A stretch of DNA of 40,402 bases from Oscillospiraceae bacterium (GTDB lineage: Bacteria > Bacillota > Clostridia > Oscillospirales > Oscillospiraceae). The notes under the pieces are model-generated. The model made no database searches and was not told the origin of the DNA. It saw only the letters and a program-made list of their open reading frames with translations. Positions 26,975-34,068 of this stretch are shown here, piece by piece. Position 1 is the first letter of the stretch, and each line of letters starts with the position of its first letter. Location of the stretch: positions 1 to 40,402 of the forward strand of contig JAJQEJ010000069.1 in NCBI GenBank assembly GCA_021201735.1, given 5' to 3'. Both the position numbers and the translations under genes were made by a program.

Positions 26975-27208
26975 TTACATTGACACCATAATGCCTGCGG
27001 TATTCACGCGGCGCAGCGCGATGACCGCGCCACGCACGGAGTAGGCGGCGAGATCCCCCGCAGTGTTGCGCAGTACACAGGCGACGCGGGTGCCGTGTAC
27101 CAGCCCGAGGTCAAAGAGGCGGCGGCTCATGGCCGGTTCCGCCTCCACCCGCTGCACATACGCGCACTGCCCGACTTGCAGCATACTAAGCGGGAATTCT
27201 GTTTTCAT
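26975..27208 (-). CDS. feoA: FeoA-like small protein
   Basis: A 77-residue SH3-like FeoA-domain protein (MKTEFPLSMLQVGQCAYVQRV, RRLFDLGLVHGTRVACVLRNTAGDLAAYSVRGAVIALRR). ATG at 27208 is chosen for the GGGGAGA box 5-7 bases upstream; a longer frame exists but lacks a ribosome site and adds non-family residues. FeoA usually assists the FeoB ferrous transporter, but no feoB is next to it. Here it lies downstream of the nitrogenase-like genes, separated by a MITE-like element. It may be an iron-status or accessory partner of that enzyme, or a stray feo gene. Confidence 0.85.
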   Translation of the reverse strand: MKTEFPLSMLQVGQCAYVQRVEAEPAMSRRLFDLGLVHGTRVACVLRNTAGDLAAYSVRGAVIALRRVNTAGIMVSM

Positions 27209-27331
27209 GTTTTTCTCCCCAACAATATAGGATGGTGGTTCCCCTGCGCGGCAGGGAATGCTCCGTTCCATTCTATGCGGTTGGCCCCGACTTCTTGCGG
27301 TAGAGGCACATCATAACTGCCTAGCGTTGGA

Positions 27332-27496
27332 TTAGAGCAAATTCCAAAAACATAGTGCATATTCGCTTGGCAAAAGCAGCGCCATGCTACGTTGCGCAAA
27401 CTTGCATTCCACCAAGGAGTGTGGCGTTTTCGCGCCTTGCCTGACACTGCTTTTGCTGGCGCTCGGTATGCGCTCTGTTTTCTACATTTGCTCTAA
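27332..27496. repeat. palindromic MITE-like element with ~50-bp terminal inverted repeats
   Basis: The element begins TTAGAGCAAAT and ends ATTTGCTCTAA. The two arms continue to match imperfectly for about 50 bases, sharing AAAACA, GCATA and the 10-base GCAAAAGCAG at 27370-27379 (complement at 27447-27456). It encodes no protein. The right end overlaps the last five codons of the K-like nitrogenase gene and supplies its stop codon. The size, full-length dyad and lack of coding suggest a non-autonomous element or a large palindromic repeat. I could not find a clear target duplication. Confidence 0.65.
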
Positions 27497-28684
27497 AAAC
27501 TCCATCAGGAAGTCCGCGCCGCGCGGGCCCATGATGGGCAGATGTTGGGCGATCTGGGGCCGCCCTGCCACCGGCACGCTAACACATAGCTTATGATTGT
27601 CCTCCGGACACACACTGAGCGCCACATCGTCGGCCAGCACATGCTGTCCGTGGAGCGCGCGCAGCACCGTCATCCAGTCCCGCTCTTGGTGGTAGTAGCG
27701 GATCTCCGCATCCGCGTCTTCCACATGGCCGAGGGCATGACGGCAGATCAACACGTCCGTCGGGAGATCCAGCGAACGCGCAAAGTCCCGCAGGCCCGCC
27801 ACCAGATGGTACTCTCCCGCAATACTCACGGTCGGCTGCGCGCCGCGCCGCCGCTGGAGGCCCAGACGGGCGGCCTCAAATTTGCCCTGTATCCCATGTA
27901 TGACGTCCGCATCTGGTAGCCCCAGCGTTTGGCCCACCGCCTCCAGCCAGCGCACGGTGCCGGTGTAGCCGTAAGGCGCCATTGCAACGTATGGGGTGCC
28001 GCAGTGCGCCTGGAGCCAACGGGCCGCCGAAAGCGCTTCCGGGCGGATGACGAGGTTGACCGCCGCGCCGCCCGCTGCCCGCAGATCCGCCACCGTGCTG
28101 TCCAGCCCCAATGTGGCAATCCGGCTTGCCCCGAAGGCGGCACGCATCAGCTCCTCCATCTCCCACAGGTCGGAGCGAATACGGTAAGATCCGGCGGAGG
28201 CACCCAAAATGTTGTACGTGCCGGGCAGAACGGGGGCGTCGGTTTCGGTCAGCTCCCGCACCAGCAGGGCGTAGACGTCGTGCAGGCCGGTGGCGTAGTC
28301 CCCCTTGAGTCCGCCGCCCTCGTAGGGAATGAGCGTCGCGTGCACCTCCGCCTGCATATAACTGCAAACCCCGGCGATGTCCGCGCCGGTGACGGCGAGG
28401 ATGGCGGAGGGCACCACAAAGATCACCGGCGGCTGGAGCGCGCTGTCCAGCGCCCGCAGCGCCGTTTCCAGACGGGTGACATCCCCCATGACCACATCAT
28501 CCTCGCCCAGATGGGTGGAAAAGAGCCGCCGGGTGCGCAGCCCCATGCCCTCCCATTGCCGCCCCGCGTAACGCGTGGTACCGAGCGGGCCGTATTCCAA
28601 AACTACCGCGTCCTCCACGCCCAGCATCGTCCAGAGGGCCGCCATGCGGTCGGAGGGGACGGGGAGGGTTCTGATCAGACTCAT
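27482..28684 (-). CDS. nitrogenase-like component 1 protein, K-like
   Basis: A 400-residue protein of the NifD/NifK/BchB superfamily. YGPLGTTRYAGR (about 31-42) aligns with the NifK GPxGC loop but has Thr where the cluster cysteine would be. THLGEDDVVMG (58-68) matches the NifK region preceding it, and VPSAILAVTGADIAGV (about 90-105) lacks the usual Cys before the (I/T)GDD-type motif. No cysteine occurs in the first 105 residues. A middle and a C-terminal Rossmann-like domain follow. The gene overlaps the D-like gene by ATGA, with GGGAGGAG as ribosome site. It probably pairs with the D-like subunit as a heterotetramer. Its last codons (FLEQM) come from the MITE-like element, so the C-terminus may be altered. 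Confidence 0.8.
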   Translation of the reverse strand: MSLIRTLPVPSDRMAALWTMLGVEDAVVLEYGPLGTTRYAGRQWEGMGLRTRRLFSTHLGEDDVVMGDVTRLETALRALDSALQPPVIFVVPSAILAVTGADIAGVCSYMQAEVHATLIPYEGGGLKGDYATGLHDVYALLVRELTETDAPVLPGTYNILGASAGSYRIRSDLWEMEELMRAAFGASRIATLGLDSTVADLRAAGGAAVNLVIRPEALSAARWLQAHCGTPYVAMAPYGYTGTVRWLEAVGQTLGLPDADVIHGIQGKFEAARLGLQRRRGAQPTVSIAGEYHLVAGLRDFARSLDLPTDVLICRHALGHVEDADAEIRYYHQERDWMTVLRALHGQHVLADDVALSVCPEDNHKLCVSVPVAGRPQIAQHLPIMGPRGADFLMEFLEQM

Positions 28685-29898
28685 CTGCCGCTCCTCCCTT
28701 CGCCGTTATACCCGGCCAGAAACTGGAGATGTTCCGCAATGGCCTGAAAGCCAAAGTACGTTAGCCCCCTGCCGCCGACAAGGCCCCAGTCCAGATTCAG
28801 GTCTGCCTGCAGCGTGCGGCCCAGCGCGCGGGCGTCCTCCGGGCACAGGAACTGAACGACAGCCGGATCGGCCTGTTCCAGAATGGCCTGCACATCCCCG
28901 TCGTCCCGCCCGGGGAATGTATGGGACTCAATCAGCAGGGGCCGCATGCCCAGCGTACACAGAAACGCATTCAGCTCATAGGTGGGGAACTCCGTCTGGA
29001 CGGAAATATAGCGCTTGCCCGCAAGCGTCTTGCCCGACGCAGCCACCGTTTGGCGCACCGCTTGATACGCGGCATGGACTGCGTCAGGCAGGGGGATGTC
29101 CAGCTGAGCGAACAGGTCTTCATAGCCCGCCAGCACACGGTCTGGAAAGATATGCCCGCCCACCTGCACAAAGGGGACGCCAAACCGCTTTTCCATTGCA
29201 CGGGCGAGCGCCAACGCCGCTCGATTCACGACAATATTCAGCCGGGCGGAGGGTGCCCGCTTCAAATCCTCCACCGTACAGTCCGGGATGGTGGTACCCA
29301 CTTCCACCCCAGCCTCGGCCAGAAAGCCCGCGAGCTCGGAGCGCGCGAATTCCTGCCGCCCCTGTCCCAGAATGTTCACCGCCTGCCCCGGCGCAGCGGG
29401 CTTCATGGCGTCTGCGCAGGCGGAGAGCACCGCGCCGATTCCGGCGAAGGCGTCCCACGTCTTAAAGTGCTCCGTGTGGGCTGTCAGCACCGGGATGCCG
29501 TACCGCGCCCCCAGTGTCTCAGCCAGAGCATCCACATCGTCGCCGGTAATTTCGGGGACGCAGGTGGTCACGAGAAACACCGCCGACGGCGCAGATTCCT
29601 CCATCAGCTCGTCCACGGCCGCCTCGAGCTTCCCGCACGCGCCGAAGGTGACGTCGTGCCAATCCATCACCATGCCGGTGAGGGGATCACGTTGCTCGCC
29701 CAACGCCGTAGCGGCGTCGAGGACATAGAAAACGCATTCGGCGACGCCCAGCACCAGCGTCGCTGCTCCCGCAATGCGCCCGGTGGCGCGGACGGCGGTG
29801 TGCAGGGGGCAGTGATCACAGCGGCAGGTGCTGTAGGCGGGGGCCGGAATGTCCCGGACGCCCCGCACTTCTCGCAGTTTTTTCGGGGTGACCATCAC
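28681..29898 (-). CDS. nitrogenase-like component 1 protein, D-like
   Basis: A 405-residue protein (404 if ATG at 29895 is used instead of GTG at 29898; GGAGGTGA fits both). Cysteines sit where NifD binds its P-cluster: CPLHTA (Cys30), GVAEC (Cys55) and [11 protein letters not shown] (Cys113). Extra cysteines are at 25, 27 and 88. Residues around NifD Cys275 and His442, which bind FeMo-cofactor, are not recognisable, so the active-site metal centre is either absent or different. Three cysteines here and none in the K-like partner fits a single [4Fe-4S] cluster with a non-cysteine fourth ligand, as in protochlorophyllide reductase. It overlaps the NifH-like gene. The substrate is unknown. Confidence 0.82.
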   Translation of the reverse strand: MMVTPKKLREVRGVRDIPAPAYSTCRCDHCPLHTAVRATGRIAGAATLVLGVAECVFYVLDAATALGEQRDPLTGMVMDWHDVTFGACGKLEAAVDELMEESAPSAVFLVTTCVPEITGDDVDALAETLGARYGIPVLTAHTEHFKTWDAFAGIGAVLSACADAMKPAAPGQAVNILGQGRQEFARSELAGFLAEAGVEVGTTIPDCTVEDLKRAPSARLNIVVNRAALALARAMEKRFGVPFVQVGGHIFPDRVLAGYEDLFAQLDIPLPDAVHAAYQAVRQTVAASGKTLAGKRYISVQTEFPTYELNAFLCTLGMRPLLIESHTFPGRDDGDVQAILEQADPAVVQFLCPEDARALGRTLQADLNLDWGLVGGRGLTYFGFQAIAEHLQFLAGYNGEGRSGR

Positions 29899-30668
29899 TG
29901 CGTCACCTCCGGATCGCGCGCTAATATCTTGTCCGCAAGCGCGTTGTAGGCGGCGATCATCTCCGAATCCTCCCCGGTCAGCATCTCGAAGACGGTGCCA
30001 CCCTGGGCCTCGGCCCGCTGGATTTCCGTGGAACGCGGCAGGATATGCAGCAGCTCTGTGTCCATCTCCGCCACCGCCTTGCGCACAATTTCCTCCTCAT
30101 CCGGGATGTTCTTTGCATTGAGGATCAGGCCATCCAGCCTTGCGTATCCGCGCTTGCCGAAGTTGCGGATTGCGGCGGCGATGTTGCTCGCGGCGTAAAG
30201 GGACATCATCTCCCCGGAGGAGACCACATAGACCTCCCGCGCGTAGCCGTCCCTGATAGGCATGGCAAAGCCGCCGCACACCACGTCCCCCAGCACGTCG
30301 TAGAGCACCACGTCCGGCTGGTATGTTTCAAACGCGCCCAGTTCCTCCAGCTTCTGAAATGCCGTGATGATCCCCCGGCCCGCGCAGCCCACACCGGGCA
30401 TGGGGCCGCCGGACTCCACGCAGAGCACCCCGCCAAAGCCTTCCACCACAATGTCTTTGAGCGTAATATCGTCTCCCTTTTCCCGAATCTGGTCGAGCAC
30501 TGTTGCGATACGCGCCCCGCCGGTGAGGTTCGTGGTGGAGTCCGCCTTGGGGTCGCAGCCCACCTGCATCACCCGCAACCCCTTTCCCGCGAGCGCCGCC
30601 GAAAGGTTGGAGGTGGTAGTCGATTTCCCGATGCCTCCCTTGCCGTAGATTGCAATTTTTCGTGCCAT
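29895..30668 (-). CDS. NifH-like iron protein (nitrogenase-type reductase)
   Basis: A 257-residue ATPase that should pass electrons to the D/K-like complex. The P-loop is [14 protein letters not shown] (8-21). [10 protein letters not shown] follows at 37-46. The shared [4Fe-4S] cluster ligands are Cys95 in PGVGCAGRG (with Arg98) and Cys131 in [16 protein letters not shown]. All key motifs are intact and close to true NifH. ATG at 30668 gives the family N-terminus MARKIAIYG but has only a weak ribosome site. An in-frame ATG at 30734 would add 22 residues, and AAAGGAGG lies between the two, so the start is uncertain. It is the first gene of an overlapping H-D-K operon. Confidence 0.9.
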   Translation of the reverse strand: MARKIAIYGKGGIGKSTTTSNLSAALAGKGLRVMQVGCDPKADSTTNLTGGARIATVLDQIREKGDDITLKDIVVEGFGGVLCVESGGPMPGVGCAGRGIITAFQKLEELGAFETYQPDVVLYDVLGDVVCGGFAMPIRDGYAREVYVVSSGEMMSLYAASNIAAAIRNFGKRGYARLDGLILNAKNIPDEEEIVRKAVAEMDTELLHILPRSTEIQRAEAQGGTVFEMLTGEDSEMIAAYNALADKILARDPEVTQ

Positions 30669-30745
30669 ATTCGCCTGTGACAGTGCGCCGCGATACCCTG
30701 ACTGCGCCCCGCCCCTTCCTCCTTTTATGATCATGACAGGCAGTT

Positions 30746-30885
30746 AGTGATTTCTAATACTAATCACTGATTAAATGCTTTAATCAGTGATGCGGTGCCT
30801 TTGGCACCGCGCCGCTACGCGGCACGTCCCATAAGCTCCGTACGCGCTCCGCGCTATCAATCGCTATCCAGCGATTGATACGGAG
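30746..30885 (-). repeat. cluster of perfect hairpins in the nif-like operon leader
   Basis: Within 140 bases lie a 13-bp stem (30763-30775 with 30779-30791), an 8-bp stem (30792-30799 with 30803-30810), a 5-bp stem GCCGC/GCGGC (30811-30823), and an 11-bp stem (30855-30865 with 30870-30880) enclosed by CTCCGTA/TACGGAG (30836-30842 with 30879-30885). The arm at 30762-30768 can instead pair with 30746-30752, giving two exclusive folds. The cluster is in the predicted 5' leader of the nitrogenase-like operon. It may be an attenuator or an inserted REP-like repeat. Confidence 0.8.
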
Positions 30886-30908
30886 ACTAGTATAACTTCA
30901 CGCCTACT

Positions 30909-30938
30909 ATTATACTCCACCGGTTTTTGTAAAGTCAA
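30909..30938 (-). promoter_or_regulatory. promoter of the nitrogenase-like operon
   Basis: On the minus strand TTGACT, 18 bases, TATAAT. The leader to the NifH-like start is about 230 bases and carries the hairpin cluster. It is a sigma-A type site; no sigma-54 (GG-N10-GC) pattern, usual for nif genes in proteobacteria, was seen. Confidence 0.72.
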
Positions 30939-31000
30939 GAATTTGCGCCTGTGCCGATCCGCTATCATTCGTTTTTATGATGTGCATTCACCGATTATAA

Positions 31001-31009
31001 TGCTATAAT
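31001..31009 (+). promoter_or_regulatory. extended -10 promoter of the cysteine desulfurase gene
   Basis: TGC-TATAAT is a perfect extended -10 box about 48 bases before the start codon. A second TATAAT overlaps at 30996. The -35 region is weak. The promoter is divergent from that of the nitrogenase-like operon, about 90 bases away. Confidence 0.5.
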
Positions 31010-31056
31010 AAACGCAAACGATCCGCTGAAAAGCATAAAAAAGGAGCCTTCATTCT

Positions 31057-32178
31057 ATGTCCATCTATCTCGATAGCGCCGCAACGACGCCTGTCCTACC
31101 GGAAGCCGCCACCGCGGCATTAGAGGTTATGACCGAAACCTTTGGTAACCCTTCCTCCCTCCATGCGCAGGGGCGGCTTGCCGCCGCCCGACTGCGCGCG
31201 AACCGCCGCACTGTCGCTGCCAAACTCGGCTGCGGGCCGGATGAGCTGTTTTTCACATCCGGCGGCACAGAGGGGAACAACTGGGCGATTTTTTCCAGTA
31301 CGGAGGCCGTCCGCCGCCACGGCACCCACATCATCACAACCGCCGCCGAGCACGACGCCGTGCTCGAGCCGGTCAAGGTATTGGAGCGGGCGGACTGGTC
31401 GGTCACCCGCCTGAAGCCCGACCACACAGGGCACATCTCGACAGAAGCTTTTCAGGACGCGCTGCGCCCGGAGACAAGCTTTGTGTCCATGATGCTCATC
31501 AACAACGAGACCGGCGCGCGCTTCCCGGTGGAGGCATGTGCGGCAGCCGCCAAGGCGTCCCACCCGCACCTGCTCTTTCACACCGACGCGGTGCAAGCCT
31601 TTTTAAAGGTGCCTTTTACCGCATCGGCGCTGGGTGCCGACCTTGTCACCGTCAGCGGGCATAAAATCGGTGCCCCCAAGGGGATTGGGGCGCTTTATAT
31701 CCGGCGGGGGACAAAGCTCTCTCCCCTCCTTTACGGGGGCGGGCAGGAGCAAAACCTGCGCTCCGGCACCGAACCGACTGCACAGATCGCGGCGTTTGCG
31801 GCGGCCTGTGCCGCGTGGAATCCCGCGGCGTCCAACCATATGGCGGACCTGAAAGCGCAGGCCATCGCGCTGCTGCGCGCCGTCCCAGGCCTTCACATCA
31901 TCAGTGCGGGCGACGCTCCCCACATTCTGGCAGTCAGCCTGCCGGGCTATCCCAGCGAAATGCTCGTGCGTGCGCTCAGTGACGGCGGAATCTTCGTCTC
32001 CTCCGGCTCAGCGTGCCACCGCGGGAAGCCCAGCCACGTCTTCGCCTCCATGGGACTCGATCAGCGTACCCTGACCGGCATGCTGCGCATCTCCCTCTGC
32101 CCCACCTCCACGGCGGAGGAACTGCGCACGTTGCAGGGTGCCCTCACAGAAATCGTGCGGACACGCATATCGATATAA
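31057..32178 (+). CDS. NifS/IscS-type cysteine desulfurase
   Basis: A 373-residue PLP enzyme that removes sulfur from cysteine for Fe-S cluster assembly. The N-terminal YLDSAATTP motif, FTSGGTEGNNWAI (substrate loop), AEHDAVLEP, NNETGA, HTDAVQAF, VSGHKIGAPKG with the PLP-binding Lys203, and SSGSACHRG with the catalytic Cys320 are all intact. AAAGGAG lies about 10 bases before ATG. No iscU or nifU scaffold follows. Divergent placement beside an operon of three Fe-S proteins suggests it supplies their clusters, but general housekeeping use is equally possible. Confidence 0.94.
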   Translation: MSIYLDSAATTPVLPEAATAALEVMTETFGNPSSLHAQGRLAAARLRANRRTVAAKLGCGPDELFFTSGGTEGNNWAIFSSTEAVRRHGTHIITTAAEHDAVLEPVKVLERADWSVTRLKPDHTGHISTEAFQDALRPETSFVSMMLINNETGARFPVEACAAAAKASHPHLLFHTDAVQAFLKVPFTASALGADLVTVSGHKIGAPKGIGALYIRRGTKLSPLLYGGGQEQNLRSGTEPTAQIAAFAAACAAWNPAASNHMADLKAQAIALLRAVPGLHIISAGDAPHILAVSLPGYPSEMLVRALSDGGIFVSSGSACHRGKPSHVFASMGLDQRTLTGMLRISLCPTSTAEELRTLQGALTEIVRTRISI

Positions 32179-32202
32179 TACGGTTCCTTTCGCTGTACGC
32201 TT

Positions 32203-33303
32203 TTATGCAAACTGAGCTACAATCCCGCCATTAAATGCCACTGTCGGGGCGACCGCCAGCGTAGGCGCTGTGGGCATCTTAATGCCCATACAGATCATGA
32301 CCTGTGTCCCTTTCGTGAGCAGAACGTTGATATCCGCCGATTCTCCATAGACAACCGCGCCGAAGGCAGCCCAGTTCGTTCCGCCCAATATCGGATCTGT
32401 ATCAAAATACGTATCCGGCAAAAAAGTGTAGGTTTTACCGACCATTGGCGCGGTCGCAATGACAATATAGGGTACTACATTACCATAGCTAGCAAGCGCT
32501 AAAGCCGAACCGTTTACTACAGTCGCAGATATTTTTTTAATAATCATATCCGCCGGCAATGTAAACTCATACCATTCGTCTGCGGCAGTCAGCGTAAATG
32601 TGGTGCCGTTCGCTGCGGTCAGCGGAATATTCACGTTGCTTTCCCCGAATCCGGTTACCGCAACACGGAGAGATTGACCGGACGCGTTTGTGGTTGGCGT
32701 AGCAACAGCGGCATACCCGGTTGAAAAAGGAATGAGAAATGAACCGTTGGCAGCAGTCGGCCCTGTAGGCCCTGTAGGCCCGGTCGGGCCGGTGGGACCC
32801 TCGATGCCCTGCGCACCCTCCGGCCCTTGCACACCTTCCGGACCGGTCGGGCCCAGCGGCCCGGTCGCACCCGTGGGGCCTTGCACACCCTGTATGCCCT
32901 CGGCCCCTTGCACCCCTTGTGGGCCGGTCGGTCCCTGCGGCCCGGTCGGGCCCGTAGCACCCTGCACGCCTTGCGCACCCTCTGCCCCCTGCGCGCCTTG
33001 TGGGCCGGTCACCCCCTGCGGCCCGGTCGCACCCGTGGGGCCTTCCAGTCCTTGTGCGCCCTGAATACCCTGTGCACCTGTGGGGCCTCGAATGGTACCG
33101 ACATTGACCCATGTACCGCTCAGTTCGTCCCAGACATAAAGATCACCATCGACGATATAACCATCGCCTGGATTTCCCGTTGGATGTGCTGCAACCAGTT
33201 CCTCATATGTATCATATGACCCCAAAATAGTAACGCTGGTTCCAGCTGCGCCGGTAGGCCCCTGGTTGCCTTGCGCTCCGGTAGGGCCTGTTTCCCCTTG
33301 CAC
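32203..33303 (-). CDS. collagen-like exosporium protein, C-terminal part (frameshifted gene)
   Basis: This is the second piece of one gene; the true frame continues upstream to about 33345, where a one-base loss in a run of C (plus strand) breaks it. The first part is GxTG / GPQG / GVQG collagen triplets. A globular insert ([38 protein letters not shown]) and another collagen run to about residue 190 follow. The last 170 residues ([52 protein letters not shown]) resemble the C-terminal trimerising domain of BclB-like exosporium glycoproteins. It probably coated the spore surface. ATG at 33303 is only the first ATG after the break and may not be used. Confidence 0.72.
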   Translation of the reverse strand: MQGETGPTGAQGNQGPTGAAGTSVTILGSYDTYEELVAAHPTGNPGDGYIVDGDLYVWDELSGTWVNVGTIRGPTGAQGIQGAQGLEGPTGATGPQGVTGPQGAQGAEGAQGVQGATGPTGPQGPTGPQGVQGAEGIQGVQGPTGATGPLGPTGPEGVQGPEGAQGIEGPTGPTGPTGPTGPTAANGSFLIPFSTGYAAVATPTTNASGQSLRVAVTGFGESNVNIPLTAANGTTFTLTAADEWYEFTLPADMIIKKISATVVNGSALALASYGNVVPYIVIATAPMVGKTYTFLPDTYFDTDPILGGTNWAAFGAVVYGESADINVLLTKGTQVMICMGIKMPTAPTLAVAPTVAFNGGIVAQFA

Positions 33304-33314
33304 ACCGGCAGGCC

Positions 33315-33890
33315 CTACCTCGCCTTGCGGGCCAATAGGTGTCCCTGCACACCTTGCGCTCCGGCGGGGCCCACTTCTCCCTGTGCCCCAGCGGGGCCTG
33401 CCTCACCCTGCACAACCGCAGGCCCCTGTACGCCTTGTGCTCCGGCAGGGCCCACATCCCCCTGTGGCCCGGTCGGCCCGGCCGCACCTTGTATGCCAGC
33501 AGCTCCCTGTACGCCTTGCGGCCCGGCTGGGCCTGCCGGGCCCCGTGAACCGGGTGTGCCTGCTTCTCCTCTTGGCCCCGTCGGCCCCGTTTGCCCCGTA
33601 CCCCCGCGATCCCTTAGATCAACAATAGCAGAGCCCTGCGTTACGGTGACATCAACGCTATGGTCCGTGGATTCAAATATAATGCTCTCTCCAACCTTCA
33701 CCTCTGCAGTAGATTCGTCCGTACCTACAACATGAAATAATGCCTGTGTATTCCCGAAAGAACCCGTCGGACCGGTTGCGCCAGTCGGGCCGGTTGGTCC
33801 GACATATCCCGCGCAGCAAATAGGATAAGAATTTTGGCACCTGCATGGATTGCTGCCGCATATTCCACAGCGATAAGTATAATTTTTCAT
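33315..33890 (-). CDS. collagen-like exosporium protein, N-terminal part (frameshifted gene)
   Basis: First piece of the same gene, starting at [21 protein letters not shown], a cysteine-rich head of about 27 residues. It then has [13 protein letters not shown] repeats, a short globular insert ([27 protein letters not shown]), and a second collagen run up to GAQGVQG. After that the frame reads a short non-collagen tail and stops, while the collagen pattern resumes in another frame ([13 protein letters not shown]). This is either a sequencing error in a homopolymer, a phase-variable switch or a recent mutation. The ribosome site is weak (GGGGCTG). An upstream in-frame ATG at 33908 is also possible. 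Confidence 0.72.
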   Translation of the reverse strand: MKNYTYRCGICGSNPCRCQNSYPICCAGYVGPTGPTGATGPTGSFGNTQALFHVVGTDESTAEVKVGESIIFESTDHSVDVTVTQGSAIVDLRDRGGTGQTGPTGPRGEAGTPGSRGPAGPAGPQGVQGAAGIQGAAGPTGPQGDVGPAGAQGVQGPAVVQGEAGPAGAQGEVGPAGAQGVQGHLLARKAR

Positions 33891-33932
33891 CAGATATATC
33901 AGCCCCATACATTCGAAATAGATCGTATTCCC

Positions 33933-33940
33933 ATTATATG
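33933..33940 (-). promoter_or_regulatory. possible mother-cell sigma (E/K-like) -10 site
   Basis: On the minus strand CATATAAT lies 43 bases before the collagen-like gene start. It matches the -10 pattern of sigma-E-type sporulation promoters, which would suit an exosporium gene. The -35 element is not clear, so this is tentative. Confidence 0.3.
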
Positions 33941-34004
33941 TTGGCCGATTCTGATCTGATATCCACCGCCAATGCAGCATGATTATATCCCGCCAAAAGA
34001 ATTT

Positions 34005-34039
34005 GGAGTGCCCCTATCAAGATATGATAAGGACACTCC
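34005..34039 (-). terminator. hairpin after the YcdB-repeat gene
   Basis: GGAGTG and TATCA pair with TGATA and CACTCC around small internal loops, 30 bases after the stop codon of the gene at 34069. The U-tract is poor (AAATTCTTTT), so termination may be weak or factor dependent. Confidence 0.4.
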
Positions 34040-34068
34040 ATCTGGCAAAAGTAAAATGCAGACTGTCG

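Noticed and set aside
27482..30668. true nitrogen-fixing nitrogenase
   Set aside because: The component 1 subunits are short (about 400 residues), the K-like one lacks cluster cysteines, cofactor ligands are not seen, and nifB/E/N are absent from the window.
33271..33735. plus-strand frame rich in [10 protein letters not shown]
   Set aside because: Antisense of the collagen-like triplets. The minus-strand reading has a cysteine-rich head and a BclB-like tail, so it is the real gene.
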